From: Streptomyces sp. NBC_01267
Lineage (GTDB): Bacteria; Actinomycetota; Actinomycetes; Streptomycetales; Streptomycetaceae
Assembly (NCBI RefSeq): GCF_036241575.1
Contig: NZ_CP108455.1
Coordinates: 4,963,501-5,027,500 of the forward strand
Reading direction: 5' to 3'
Length of the DNA stretch: 64,000 nt
The position numbers and the translations under genes were made by a program. This document shows, piece by piece, positions 17,461 through 28,774 of this stretch; the stretch's first letter is position 1, and every line of letters begins with the position of its first letter. The notes under the pieces were generated by a model that worked only from the letters and a program-made list of their open reading frames with translations, searched no databases and was not told the DNA's origin.

Positions 17461-20400
17461 CTACTGCGGCGCGCCCGTCACCGGCACCCCCATGACCTCC
17501 CGGGAGTTCCGGGTCGGCACCATGCCCAGCAGCCACGCCTGCCAGCCGTCCTCCAGCTCCACACCCCGGTCCAGCACCAGCGCGTACGCCTCCGCGCAGT
17601 CCGCCAGCTTGCTGTCGCGGCTCGGGTGCGGGGCGCCGAGCAGCTGGGACAGCTCCTCGGCCGCCACCGCCGCACCCACCTCCGAGCCGCCCGGTGACGC
17701 GTACGGCAGCAGCGTGCAGCGCAGGAAGCGCGCCCAGTCGACGCCCCGGCGGTCGCCGTACCCCGCGAAGAGGTCCGCCGCCTCGTCACAGAGCTGGAGT
17801 GCCTGGGCGGAGCGGTTGTTGCCCGCGTCGATCAGGGCCAGCTCCAGGCAGGTCCACGCCTCGCCGTGCGCGACACCGATCCGCTGGAAGTCGGTGCGGG
17901 CGTCCACCAGCAGCTGGCGGGCGAAACCGCTGTTGCGCAGGTTGCCCGTCCGGGCCGCCTGCTGGTCGCGGGTGACCCGCCCCGAGTGGTGGCGGGCGCA
18001 GGCCAGCCCGTACACGTCCCGCATCCGCGAGAACATCGTGCGGGCCCGCTCCAGGTCCCGCACCGCCTGGTCCCGCTCGCCGCGCTCCTCCAGGGCCAGC
18101 CCCAGGTAGTACTGCGTCCACGCCTCGCCCCGCGCGTCCTCGTTGTCCCGGTGCCGGGAGAGCGCCTGGCGCAGCTGGTCCACGGCGGCCGACGGATCAC
18201 CGTCGAACAACCGGACCCTGGCGAGCTGGGTCATCGCCCAGGCCTCACCGCGGCCGTCCCGGGTCTGCCCGTACGCGTCCAGCGCCGTCCGCAGCTCCTC
18301 CTCCGCCCGCGGCACGTCACCCAGCCGCAGGCACAGCTGCCCCAGCTGGAAGTGCGTCCACGCCTCACCGTGCAGGGAATCGCTCTCCTGGTGCAGGACG
18401 AGCGCCGTCGACAGCAGCGTCAGCGCCTCCGGCAGATTCGCCCGGTCCCGCTCCACCGCAGCCAGCGCGTGCAGCGACCACGCCCGGTCCGCCGCCAGCT
18501 CCGGCGCCGCCTGGAGCGCGATCGCCTCCCGCAGCCGCGCCGACGCCTCCGTCAGATTGCCCTGGTGGTGCAGGGTGATCCCCAGCGAACAGAGCGCGAG
18601 CGCCTCACCGGCATCCTGCTGCGCCTCGTGGTAGAGGTCCACGACCGAACTGAGCGTCGTCCGGGCCTTGTCCAGCTCACCGAGCTGACGGGCCGCGATG
18701 CCCGTACGCCACTGCACCGACCGGGCCAGCAGGCCCTGGCCGACCGCCTGGGTCAGCTCACTGATCTCACCCAGCCGGTAGAGGTCACCGCGCAGCAGGC
18801 AGTAGTCGCAGAGCGCGCCCAGCAGATGCAGCACCACATCCTGGTCCACCCCCTCCGCCTGGCGCAGCGCCGACGTGATGAAGCTCGACTCCTCGTCCAG
18901 CCAGCGCAGCGCCGCGTCCAGCGAGGCGAAGCCGTGCGGTCCGAACTGCCCCGCCCGGGTGGAGAGTTTGCCGTCCACCAGCCGGATCACCGCGTCCGCC
19001 AGCTCCGCGTAGCTCTGGATCAGCCGCTCCTGGGCCGCCGTACGCTCCGACTGCGCCTCCTCTTCCTCCAGCCTGGCCTGCGCGAACGTCCGTACCGTGT
19101 CGTGCAGCCGGTAGCGGCTGCCCCGCACCTGGCCGATCAGACCGGCCCGTGACAGCAGGGTCAGCAGCCGCCGCGCCTCCTGGTCGTCGGCGCCCAGCAG
19201 CGCCGCGGCTGCCGCCACCCCGAGGCTGGCGCGGCCGGCCAGCGCGAGCCTGCGCAGCAGCCGCCGCCCCTGCTCGGGCTGATCGCTGTAGCGCAGCCGC
19301 AGGGCGCGCTCCACCGGGTCCAGCCGGGTGTACGTGCCCAGATGCGCGCCGAGTTCGCGGGTCGAACGGGGGCCGAGCGAGGAGCCCGCGACCCGCAGCG
19401 CCAACGGCAGCCCGCCGCACAACTCCGCGACCAGATCGGTCGATTCGGCGTCGTACGGGTCCTCGCGCTCCTCCGCGATCTCCCGCAGCAGCTCCTCCGA
19501 ACCCGCCGTGTCCAGCGCCTCGACCGGCAGCTGGTGCACCCAGGCCGTCAGGTCGGCGGGCAGCTCCAGCGGGGTGCGGGCCGTCACCAGCACCAGGCTG
19601 TCCGAACGCGCGGGCACGAGCGCCCGCACCTGGTCCGCATCGGACGCGTCGTCGAGCACGACCGTCACGGGCAGCCCCGTCAGATGCTGGTGGTACAGCT
19701 CGCTCAGCCGCTTCAGATGCTGCTCGGGAGAGGAGCGCTCCCGGAAGAGCAGCTGCTCACGCGGCGCGCCGAGCCGGTTCAGCAGATGCAGCAGCGCGTC
19801 CCGGGTCGACAGCGGCGGCTCGTCGCGGGTCGCCCCGCGCAGATCGACCACGCACGCCCCGCGGAACTGGTCCTTCAGCTGGTGCGCGGCGCGCACCGCC
19901 AGGGTGGTGCGCCCGGAGCCGGGGGCCCCGTGCAGCACCACGACCGTCGGCCGGGTCTCGGTGGACGCGCGGGCCGCGTGCACCCACTGGGCGATCTGCG
20001 TCATCTCCTGACGGCGGCCCGCGAACGGCCCCTCCGGCTGCGGGAGATGACCGAACGACTGCTCAAGGACGGACCGCCTGCGGGCCGCCGCGCTCTTGTC
20101 GGTGCGCCGCAGCTGCGGCGGCACCGTCCCGGCCGCCTTCTTCCTGGGCGTGCTGAGCATCCGCTGCTGGTCCAGGTACGGGCGGATGCCGCGCACCTCC
20201 AGCGCCGTCAGCCACTGGAGCCGCAACTGCTCGGTGCCGCCCGGCTGGCCCTGCGCCCCGGCCCTGCGGTGCGCCGCGGGCCAGTGCGAGGCGGTCACCT
20301 TGACGACGGTGGCGGCGGCCCCGGCGACCGCGACGACCGCACCGGTACCGAGGGCGGTGCCTCCGCCCGTACCGAGAGCGACGTCCGCCCCGAAGGCGGC

Positions 20401-20676
20401 CACCGCCGCAACACCCGTGACCAGCAAGGGAGTTCCGATCGAGCCCCGGTTGAAGTGCGCGGACAGCGGATGCTGCTCGGCCGCTGCGGCGTCCAGGGAC
20501 CGGGTGTACGCCGCGTACTCGTCCGCGGCGCTCACCGCGAGCGAATCGAGCGCACCACGCCCGCGCGCCAGCAGTGTGCCCCCGTCGGCCCGGCCTCCGG
20601 AGCGCCGCACCTCCTCCTCCACGGCGCGCGCCAACAGCCTCTCCGCTTCAGCCCGATGGCCGTCCCGCATCTGCAT
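17461..20676 (-). CDS. STAND-type ATPase with NB-ARC-like domain and TPR repeats
   Basis: Large signal-transduction protein, 1071 residues. N-terminal helical region followed by two hydrophobic Gly/Ala-rich segments (about residues 70-130; TGVAAVAAFGADVALG, GAVVAVAGAAATVVKV) that may anchor it to the membrane. NB-ARC core: P-loop VVLHGAPGSGRTTLAVRAA at about residues 243-260, Walker B VTVVLDDAS, GLPLALRVAGSSL (GxP motif), winged helix, then about eight TPR-type repeats with AW..HxLGxxxxxxG spacing (GEAWTHFQLGQLCLRLG, GEAWAMTQLARVRLFDG, GEAWTQYYLGLALEERG). Odd: the P-loop Lys is Arg (GSGRTT). ATG at 20676 with GGAGGGGGA just upstream; a longer frame to 20928 lacks support. Unlike AfsR, no DNA-binding SARP domain precedes it. 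Confidence 0.88.
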   Translation of the reverse strand: MQMRDGHRAEAERLLARAVEEEVRRSGGRADGGTLLARGRGALDSLAVSAADEYAAYTRSLDAAAAEQHPLSAHFNRGSIGTPLLVTGVAAVAAFGADVALGTGGGTALGTGAVVAVAGAAATVVKVTASHWPAAHRRAGAQGQPGGTEQLRLQWLTALEVRGIRPYLDQQRMLSTPRKKAAGTVPPQLRRTDKSAAARRRSVLEQSFGHLPQPEGPFAGRRQEMTQIAQWVHAARASTETRPTVVVLHGAPGSGRTTLAVRAAHQLKDQFRGACVVDLRGATRDEPPLSTRDALLHLLNRLGAPREQLLFRERSSPEQHLKRLSELYHQHLTGLPVTVVLDDASDADQVRALVPARSDSLVLVTARTPLELPADLTAWVHQLPVEALDTAGSEELLREIAEEREDPYDAESTDLVAELCGGLPLALRVAGSSLGPRSTRELGAHLGTYTRLDPVERALRLRYSDQPEQGRRLLRRLALAGRASLGVAAAAALLGADDQEARRLLTLLSRAGLIGQVRGSRYRLHDTVRTFAQARLEEEEAQSERTAAQERLIQSYAELADAVIRLVDGKLSTRAGQFGPHGFASLDAALRWLDEESSFITSALRQAEGVDQDVVLHLLGALCDYCLLRGDLYRLGEISELTQAVGQGLLARSVQWRTGIAARQLGELDKARTTLSSVVDLYHEAQQDAGEALALCSLGITLHHQGNLTEASARLREAIALQAAPELAADRAWSLHALAAVERDRANLPEALTLLSTALVLHQESDSLHGEAWTHFQLGQLCLRLGDVPRAEEELRTALDAYGQTRDGRGEAWAMTQLARVRLFDGDPSAAVDQLRQALSRHRDNEDARGEAWTQYYLGLALEERGERDQAVRDLERARTMFSRMRDVYGLACARHHSGRVTRDQQAARTGNLRNSGFARQLLVDARTDFQRIGVAHGEAWTCLELALIDAGNNRSAQALQLCDEAADLFAGYGDRRGVDWARFLRCTLLPYASPGGSEVGAAVAAEELSQLLGAPHPSRDSKLADCAEAYALVLDRGVELEDGWQAWLLGMVPTRNSREVMGVPVTGAPQ

Positions 20677-21062
20677 TCCCCCTCCGGGATATTCTGTTCG
20701 GACTGCAAGTGTCCTGTGTACGGCCGCGGAACGCGAGGGAGTCCGGCCCAACTCCCCTGACCGGAGGACGTCGTACGGGGTCCGGACGCCGGATCCGCGC
20801 GGGCAGGGGCGTGCGCGGTGACGGAGGAGGCCCGGCGAAGCGATGCCCCGGTCTTCCCGAGTGCCGGGTGCGGCGCGTGGCTCTGGTGTCGGTGAACTCA
20901 CGAACCGGGTGGTGTCCGGGCCCTTCACGTCTCGCTGAGGACCACGTGGTTTCCGCGGAGCTCCGACCGGTCGTCAGGGCCGAGCCGGGCCGGACGGGCG
21001 CCGAGCCTCGGCCCCGTATGCGCACAGCGGCTCAGTCATGCGGAAATGATCTTCCGGCGTCG
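20677..21062. other. 386-bp intergenic region
   Basis: Separates the STAND ATPase start from the 3' end of the Uma2 gene. It must contain the ATPase promoter on the minus strand (AT-richer CAGAATAT at about 20685-20700), but I cannot assign -35/-10 boxes with confidence. No credible small ORF, RNA or hairpin terminator was seen. Confidence 0.5.
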
Positions 21063-21629
21063 TCAGACGGATCCCAGGTCGACGGTCACGGCGAACGGCG
21101 CGGCAGCCTTGATCACGCCGGTGAACATCTCGCCGTCCCGGTAGACCTTGGTGGCGGGGTCGAGAACGTAGGTGTAGATGATCGGGACGCCGGTGGCGGC
21201 CTGTTCGATCCGCCAGTAGAAGGGGATGCCGGCCCTGGCGTACTGATCCACCTTCACGATCCGGTCGGTGGTCTCCGAGCCGGGTGACACGACCTCGACG
21301 ACCAGGAGCACGTGCTCGGGGCGAGTGGGCGTGAGGTCGATGGTCTCCGCCCGGTAGACGATGACGTCCGGATGGCGGTTGGTGAGCGGAACGTCCTGCA
21401 GGCGGACGTCGAAGTCCGTGTCGGCGTTCCAGTCCGGGCCTGCGGCGGCGTCCAGGGCATTGGCCAGGATTCGGGCCAGCCGGTTGTGCCGCTTGGAGGC
21501 GCTCGGGCTCACGACGACCATCCCGTCCACGATCTCGATGCCGGCGCACTGCTCCTCGGACCAGGAGTCGTACTGCTCCGCGCTGATCTGCGTGTGCATC
21601 CACGCGGGCGCCACCATTTCGGCGGTCAT
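21063..21629 (-). CDS. Uma2-family (DUF820) predicted endonuclease
   Basis: 188-residue PD-(D/E)XK-fold protein. Visible: [30 protein letters not shown] (family helix), metal Asp in RHPDVIVY, then the [34 protein letters not shown] block with the E-x-V...K catalytic pattern. Uma2 proteins are abundant in cyanobacteria and actinomycetes and have no settled role. GGAGGAGG sits 6 bases before the ATG at 21629. Not flanked by insertion-sequence features; appears monocistronic. Confidence 0.87.
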   Translation of the reverse strand: MTAEMVAPAWMHTQISAEQYDSWSEEQCAGIEIVDGMVVVSPSASKRHNRLARILANALDAAAGPDWNADTDFDVRLQDVPLTNRHPDVIVYRAETIDLTPTRPEHVLLVVEVVSPGSETTDRIVKVDQYARAGIPFYWRIEQAATGVPIIYTYVLDPATKVYRDGEMFTGVIKAAAPFAVTVDLGSV

Positions 21630-21859
21630 GGTGTACCTCCTCCGAGGAGCCTTGGCAGGTCCGGCACTGCTGCGCCCAGCCTACTGTTCCGAGGTGTCCG
21701 GGCCGCCCGACTCGGAGGAACGCCGGGAGAAGTTCGGCACCGGCCCTGAGGGGGAGGAGCCGCCCACCACGGGATGGCGCTCACGTGCAGTTCGGCCGAG
21801 CGAGGAGGGTCCGTGAGGGTTTCGTCTCTCACGCCAGGTGCCGTGAGAGGCTGGCCCGC

Positions 21860-23869
21860 ATGAACCGGCTGGCTGGCGTGACCTCGCCCTATCTGCTTCA
21901 GCACGCGGACAACCCCGTCGACTGGTGGCCCTGGACGCCGGAGGCGTTCGAGGAAGCGCGACGGCGCGACGTACCCATCCTTCTCTCGGTGGGGTACTCC
22001 GCGTGTCACTGGTGCCACGTCATGGCGCACGAGTCCTTCGAGGACGACGCCACTGCCGCGTACATGAACGAGCACTTCGTGTCCGTCAAGGTGGACCGCG
22101 AGGAACGGCCCGACATCGACGCCGTCTACATGGAGGCCGTCCAGGCCGCCACCGGCCAGGGCGGCTGGCCGATGAGCGTGTTCCTGACCGCCGAAGCCCG
22201 GCCGTTCTACTTCGGTACGTACTTCCCGCCCGAACCCCGGCACGGCATGCCCTCGTTCCGGCAGGTCCTCGAAGGCGTCCACACCGCCTGGACCGACCGG
22301 CGCGGCGAGGTCGACGAGGTCGCGGCCAAGGTCGTACATGACCTGGCCGGGCGTTCCCTCGCCGCCGACGCGCCCGAGCGGCCCGACGCCGCGGATCTCG
22401 CGCGGGCGCTGCTCGCGCTGAGCCGTGAGTACGACGCGAAGAGCGCCGGATTCGGCGGTGCGCCCAAGTTCCCGCCGTCCATGGCGCTCGAGTTCCTGCT
22501 GCGGCACCACGCCCGTACCGGTTCCGACGGCGCGCTCCAGATGGCCGCCGACACCTGCGAGGCGATGGCGCGCGGCGGGATCTACGACCAGCTCGGCGGC
22601 GGGTTCGCACGGTACTCCGTGGACCGGGACTGGGTCGTGCCGCACTTCGAGAAGATGCTCTATGACAACGCCCTGCTCTGCCGCGTCTACGCGCATCTGT
22701 GGCGGACCACCGGCTCCGCCCTCGCCCGCCGGGTGGCCCTGGAGACCGCCGACTTCATCGCCGGCCAACTGCGCACCCCCGAGGGCGGGTTCGCCTCCGC
22801 GCTGGACGCGGACAGCGAGGACGCGACCGGGAAGCACGTCGAGGGCGCCTACTACGTCTGGACCCCCGCCCAGCTGCGCGAGGCGCTGGGCGAGGAGGAC
22901 GGGGAGCGGGCCGCGCTGCTGTACGGGGTCACCGGGGACGGGACCTTCGAGGAGGGCGCATCCGTCCTCCAGCTGCCGGGCGACGACGTTCCCGCCGGCC
23001 TGCGCGAGCGGCTGCTGGCGGCCCGTGCGCTGCGCCCCTGCCCCGGCCGGGACGACAAGATCGTCGCCGCCTGGAACGGCCTGGCGATCGCCGCCCTCGC
23101 CGAGACCGGCGCGTACTTCGACCGGCCCGACCTGGTCGAGCGTGCCACCGAGGCCGCGGATCTGCTGGTCCGGGTGCACATGAACGACGGCGCCCGGCTC
23201 TCGCGTACCTCCAAGGACGGCCGGGTCGGGGCCAATTCAGGGGTGCTGGAGGACTACGCGGACGTCGCCGAAGGGTTCCTGGCGCTCGCCGGGGTCACCG
23301 GGGAGGGGGTCTGGCTGGAGTTCGCCGGGTTCCTGCTCGATCTCGTACTCGACCAGTTCATCGGCGAGAACGGCACGCTGTACGACACCGCGCACGACGC
23401 CGAGCCGCTGATCCGCAGGCCGCAGGACCCGACCGACACCGCGACCCCCTCCGGCTGGACGGCCGCCGCCGGGGCGCTGCTCTCGTACGCCGCGCACACC
23501 GGGTCCGAGGCCCATCGCACCGCCGCCGAGCGGGCCCTGGGTGTGGTCAAGGCGCTCGGGCCGCGGGCGCCGCGGTTCATCGGATGGGGGCTGGCGGTGG
23601 CCGAGGCGGCGCTCGACGGGCCGCGTGAGGTGGCCGTCGTGGGACCGGCGGGCGACGCCGGGACCGCTGCGCTGCACCGTACGGCGCTGCTGGGCACCGC
23701 GCCCGGCGCGGTCGTCGCGGTGGGGGAGAGCGGCGGCGGCGAGTTCCCGCTGCTGGCGGACCGGCCGCTGATCGACGGGCGGGCAGCGGCGTACGTCTGC
23801 CGGAACTTCACCTGCGACGCGCCGACGCCCGACCCTGCCGTACTGGCCGGCAAGCTGGGCGAGGACTGA
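21860..23869 (+). CDS. DUF255 thioredoxin-domain protein (YyaL/SPATA20-like)
   Basis: 669 residues. An N-terminal thioredoxin-like domain with redox motif CHWC ([16 protein letters not shown], about residues 45-60) is fused to a large (a/a)6-barrel glycosidase-like region ([65 protein letters not shown]). Widely conserved, function not established. ATG at 21860 ([23 protein letters not shown]) is the standard family start; the frame is open upstream without support. Followed by a strong hairpin. Confidence 0.93.
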   Translation: MNRLAGVTSPYLLQHADNPVDWWPWTPEAFEEARRRDVPILLSVGYSACHWCHVMAHESFEDDATAAYMNEHFVSVKVDREERPDIDAVYMEAVQAATGQGGWPMSVFLTAEARPFYFGTYFPPEPRHGMPSFRQVLEGVHTAWTDRRGEVDEVAAKVVHDLAGRSLAADAPERPDAADLARALLALSREYDAKSAGFGGAPKFPPSMALEFLLRHHARTGSDGALQMAADTCEAMARGGIYDQLGGGFARYSVDRDWVVPHFEKMLYDNALLCRVYAHLWRTTGSALARRVALETADFIAGQLRTPEGGFASALDADSEDATGKHVEGAYYVWTPAQLREALGEEDGERAALLYGVTGDGTFEEGASVLQLPGDDVPAGLRERLLAARALRPCPGRDDKIVAAWNGLAIAALAETGAYFDRPDLVERATEAADLLVRVHMNDGARLSRTSKDGRVGANSGVLEDYADVAEGFLALAGVTGEGVWLEFAGFLLDLVLDQFIGENGTLYDTAHDAEPLIRRPQDPTDTATPSGWTAAAGALLSYAAHTGSEAHRTAAERALGVVKALGPRAPRFIGWGLAVAEAALDGPREVAVVGPAGDAGTAALHRTALLGTAPGAVVAVGESGGGEFPLLADRPLIDGRAAAYVCRNFTCDAPTPDPAVLAGKLGED

Positions 23870-23886
23870 GCCTCCGGGAGACGGGA

Positions 23887-23922
23887 CCGGGCCGTGCCCC
23901 CTGTGGCGGGGACACGGCCCGG
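23887..23922. terminator. Hairpin between convergent DUF255 and PAQR genes
   Basis: CCGGGCCGTG / CACGGCCCGG, a perfect 10-bp stem with a 16-nt loop, located 17 bp after the DUF255 stop and 21 bp beyond the 3' end of the opposing gene. Suited to terminate both transcripts. Confidence 0.8.
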
Positions 23923-23943
23923 TGCCGGGAGATCAGTGGGCGG

Positions 23944-24612
23944 TCAGTAGGCGATCAGCGAGATCGCGACGTACTGGGAGATGAACGCGGCCAGGGTCAG
24001 CGAGTGGAACACCTCGTGGAAGCCGAACCAGCGCGGTGACGGATTGGGGCGCTTCATCGCGTAGATCACGCCGCCCACGCTGTAGAACAGCCCGCCGACC
24101 AGCACGCACACCAGCACGGCGACCCCGCCCTGGCGCATGAAGTCGGGCAGGAAGAAGACCGCCGCCCAGCCCATCGCGAGGTAGCAGGGCGTGTAGAGCC
24201 AGCGTGGCGCGCCGACCCAGAAGACCCGGAACGCGATCCCGGCGAGGGCCGCTCCCCAGACCGCCCAGAGCAGCGGGATCGCCGTGGACCGGGGGAGCAG
24301 CAGCAGGGACAGCGGGGTGTAGGTGCCCGCGATGATCAGGAAGATGTTCGCGTGGTCGAGCCTGCGCAGGACGGCCTCGCCCATCCGCCCCCAGGTCCCG
24401 CGGTGGTACAGGGCGCTCACCCCGAAGAGCATGCAGGCCGTGAGGATGTAGATCGCGCAGGCCACCCGGGCGCGGGTGGAGTCGGCGAGAGCGACGAGCG
24501 CCAGCCCCGCGACGATCACGGCCGGGAACATCCCGGCGTGCAGCCAGCCGCGCAGTCTCGGTTTCACCGGCGTCGGGGGGAGCTCGGTCGCTTCGGAGGC
24601 GGCGGGATTCAT
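23944..24612 (-). CDS. PAQR/hemolysin III family membrane protein
   Basis: 222 residues, seven transmembrane segments. PAQR motifs: first motif region CMLFGVSALYHRGTWG (Ser and His metal ligands) with LDHANIFLIIAGTYTPL (Asp/His), and C-terminal FGFHEVFHSLTLAAF (two His). These residues bind zinc in PAQR receptors. Bacterial members are called hemolysin III or YqfA and affect membrane lipid homeostasis; haemolysis is not implied. Preceded by a 7-bp-arm inverted repeat at 24624-24641. Confidence 0.92.
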   Translation of the reverse strand: MNPAASEATELPPTPVKPRLRGWLHAGMFPAVIVAGLALVALADSTRARVACAIYILTACMLFGVSALYHRGTWGRMGEAVLRRLDHANIFLIIAGTYTPLSLLLLPRSTAIPLLWAVWGAALAGIAFRVFWVGAPRWLYTPCYLAMGWAAVFFLPDFMRQGGVAVLVCVLVGGLFYSVGGVIYAMKRPNPSPRWFGFHEVFHSLTLAAFISQYVAISLIAY

Positions 24613-24623
24613 ATGCCGATGCT

Positions 24624-24641
24624 ACCTACGGATGCGTAGGT
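24624..24641. promoter_or_regulatory. Inverted repeat upstream of the PAQR gene
   Basis: ACCTACG-GATG-CGTAGGT, a perfect 7-bp-arm dyad 12 bp upstream of the PAQR start codon. A candidate repressor operator or a 5'-UTR hairpin; no regulator gene is adjacent. Confidence 0.4.
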
Positions 24642-24891
24642 TCCGGATTCGCGGGCGGTCAGGTTTTCGGTTTCCCGTCACGGTTCGCGCACCCGGGTCA
24701 CGTTCCCTGTTCACGGTTCCCTGATCACGAGTGGCGACGCTCACGTGAGTGACCCCCTGGACAGATGGGCGCGAGGCGCGGATCATCAGATGAGTGCAAG
24801 CGGCACCGGATGAGCGGCTACGAAGCATCCGGGCCGTCGCCCCCAAGGGGCAAAAACCCTCAAACCACCACATACGCACCTAGGAGCAATC

Positions 24892-26724
<1,833 letters not shown>

Positions 26725-26809
26725 CGCTCGCTCCGCACCCCGGACCGCGCGGCGGGTTCACCCGACATCCGCCCTGACCTGTGGGGTCATCCCGACCCGT
26801 CGCGCAGCG

Positions 26810-26845
26810 CCCGGCCCCGGCACCTGATCAGGTGCCGGGGCCGGG
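26810..26845. terminator. Perfect palindromic terminator downstream of pckG
   Basis: 36-bp perfect palindrome centred on CACCTGATCAGGTG, with an 18-bp arm CCCGGCCCCGGCACCTGA and its complement, followed by TCGTTTCT. Exceptionally stable; a rho-independent-type end for pckG and possibly for the opposing gene. Confidence 0.88.
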
Positions 26846-26930
26846 TCGTTTCTGCTTCGGGCGGGGGTGCGGGGAGTGGAGTGTGTGGCACCCGGTCCGC
26901 GCGCCTCCGCGGCCCGCGAACCGGGGCCGT

Positions 26931-27311
26931 TCAGTGGGCGCAGGCCGGTTGGCGTGCTGCCGTGTGCGCGTCCATCCGCTCCGCCGCGAGGATCGCCGCC
27001 GCGGTGTCCGCGCGGGAGGCCGCTACCAGCAGGGCGCGGCCCGCGAGGGCGTGGGCGCGGTCGTGGAGGGTGGCGGGCGCGGCGTTCGTGAGCGCCGCGT
27101 GCCGGACCGGCGGGGCGCCGCGCAGCCGGGCCACCTGGGCCGCGATGCGCTCGCCCTCCGCTGTCAGGCCGAGCTCGTCCGTCACGGCGAGGAGCGCGGC
27201 GAGATAGCCCGCGAGCTGGATGTCCAGCTCTTCCTCACGGGTGCGTTGCGGGTAGGCGGGGGTGTCCACGGCCATCGTGTGGACCGACTTGGTGCGGATC
27301 GGTTCGTACAT
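26931..27311 (-). CDS. Conserved hypothetical protein, Ala-rich helical
   Basis: 126 residues, cytosolic, mostly helical (EEELDIQLAGYLAALLAVTDELGLTAEGERIAAQVARLRG ... LHDRAHALAGRALLVAASRADTAAAILAAERMDAH). No recognised family. ATG at 27311 has an ideal AAGGAGG 7 bases upstream; the longer frame (to 27344) overlaps the -10 region of a good promoter and is rejected. Lies between pckG and an aminotransferase gene on the opposite side of a repeat. Confidence 0.75.
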   Translation of the reverse strand: MYEPIRTKSVHTMAVDTPAYPQRTREEELDIQLAGYLAALLAVTDELGLTAEGERIAAQVARLRGAPPVRHAALTNAAPATLHDRAHALAGRALLVAASRADTAAAILAAERMDAHTAARQPACAH

Positions 27312-27342
27312 GGGATGGCCTCCTTCTCGTGGACAGGCCACC

Positions 27343-27372
27343 ATCCTAGTTCCTAAATTAGAATCTGTCTAA
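27343..27372 (-). promoter_or_regulatory. Predicted promoter of the small Ala-rich protein
   Basis: On the minus strand: -35 TTAGAC (27372-27367), 18-bp spacer, -10 TAGGAT (27348-27343), which is the favoured Streptomyces vegetative -10. The spacer is unusually AT-rich for this genome. Transcription would begin about 27336, 25 bp before the ATG. Confidence 0.55.
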
Positions 27373-27396
27373 AGTTGATTGAAGTCCCGACTCGCT

Positions 27397-27435
27397 GTCC
27401 GTGCGGCTGTCCGTGCGGCTGTCCGTGCGGCTCTC
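27397..27435. repeat. 12-bp tandem repeat (GTCCGTGCGGCT x3)
   Basis: Three copies of GTCCGTGCGGCT, the third with a substitution, between the promoter of the small Ala-rich gene and the 3' end of the aminotransferase gene; non-coding in the assigned frames. Confidence 0.7.
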
Positions 27436-27463
27436 CGTGGACCAGCCCGTGCAGCAGCCCGTG

Positions 27464-28678
27464 CTAGTGCTGCGCGTAGCCGTCCAGGAAGGTCCCGATC
27501 CGCGTCACCGCGTCCTCCAGTTCCTTCGCCGTGGGCAGCGTCACGATCCGGAAGTGGTCCGGCTCCGGCCAGTTGAAGCCCGTTCCGTGCACGACCATGA
27601 TCTTCTCGGCGCGCAGCAGGTCGAGGACCATCTGCCGGTCGTCCTTGATCTTGTAGACCTTCGGGTCCAGGCGCGGGAAGAGATACAGCGCGCCCTTGGG
27701 CTTGACGCAGGTGACACCGGGGATCTGCGTCAGCAGTTCGTACGCCGTGTCGCGCTGTTCCAGGATGCGTCCGCCCGGCAGCACCAGGTCGTCGATCGAC
27801 TGCCTGCCGCCGAGCGCCGTGGCCACCGCGTGCTGCGAGGGCATGTTGGCGCAGAGCCGCATGTTCGCCAGGATCGTCAGGCCCTCGATGTACGAGGAGG
27901 CGTGCTCCTTCGGGCCGCAGACCGCCATCCAGCCGGAGCGGAACCCGGCGACCCGGTAGTTCTTCGAGAGGCCGTTGAACGTCAGGACCATCAGGTCCGG
28001 GGCGATGGCCGCCGTCGGGGTGTGGGTGGTGCCGTCGTAGAGGATCCGGTCGTAGATCTCGTCGGAGCAGACGGTCAGGCCGTGGCGGCGGGCGATGTCC
28101 GTGATGCCGCGCAGCATCTCGTCGTCGTACACCGCGCCCGTCGGGTTGTTCGGGTTGATGATCACGATCGCCTTGGTGCGGTCGGTCACCTTCCGCTCGA
28201 TGTCGGCGAGGTCCGGCATCCAGTCGGCCTGCTCGTCGCAGCGGTAGTGCACGGCCGTACCGCCGGCCAGCGACACCGACGCGGTCCAGAGCGGGTAGTC
28301 CGGCGCGGGTACGAGCACCTCGTCGCCGTCGTCGAGCAGCGCCTGCATCGACATCTGGATCAGCTCGGAGACGCCGTTGCCGAGGTAGACGTCCTCGACG
28401 TCCAGCTCGTCGATGTTCTTGGTCTGGTAGTGCTGCACCACGGCCCGGCGCGCGGACAGCAGCCCCTTGGCGTCGCCGTAGCCGTGCGCGCCGCCGAGGT
28501 TGCGGAGCATGTCCTCCAGGATCTCCGGCGGGCACTCGAAACCGAAGGCGGCCGGGTTCCCGGTGTTCAGCTTGAGGATGCGATGACCTGCTGCTTCCAG
28601 CCGCATCGCCTCGTCGAGCACCGGGCCGCGGATCTCGTAACAGACATTGGCGAGCTTCATCGACTGGATCACCTGCAT
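27464..28678 (-). CDS. Class I/II aminotransferase, AlaA type
   Basis: PLP aminotransferase of 404 residues, fold type I. Signatures: LKLNTGNPAAFGFECP near the N-terminus, VYLGNGVSELIQM, NPNNPTGAVYDDE, CSDEIYDRILYDG, and the PLP-Lys motif FNGLSKNYRVAGFRSGWM. The pattern (N-terminal KLANVCYEIRGPVLDEA) matches E. coli AlaA, which makes alanine from pyruvate and glutamate. ATG at 28678 (MQVIQSMKLAN) with AAGG upstream; the longer frame to 28732 is unsupported. Confidence 0.92.
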   Translation of the reverse strand: MQVIQSMKLANVCYEIRGPVLDEAMRLEAAGHRILKLNTGNPAAFGFECPPEILEDMLRNLGGAHGYGDAKGLLSARRAVVQHYQTKNIDELDVEDVYLGNGVSELIQMSMQALLDDGDEVLVPAPDYPLWTASVSLAGGTAVHYRCDEQADWMPDLADIERKVTDRTKAIVIINPNNPTGAVYDDEMLRGITDIARRHGLTVCSDEIYDRILYDGTTHTPTAAIAPDLMVLTFNGLSKNYRVAGFRSGWMAVCGPKEHASSYIEGLTILANMRLCANMPSQHAVATALGGRQSIDDLVLPGGRILEQRDTAYELLTQIPGVTCVKPKGALYLFPRLDPKVYKIKDDRQMVLDLLRAEKIMVVHGTGFNWPEPDHFRIVTLPTAKELEDAVTRIGTFLDGYAQH

Positions 28679-28774
28679 ATCCGCAACCTTACGGCCGCGG
28701 ACAGTGAACCGGCCTGGTGTTCTGGCCCACAAGGGGGGGCGGCACCTTGGCCGCGCCCCCTTGTGGGCCGGGAT

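Noticed and set aside
21063..21629. Uma2 gene as transposon cargo
   Set aside because: No inverted repeats, target duplications or transposase nearby; Uma2 genes are common single chromosomal genes in this group.
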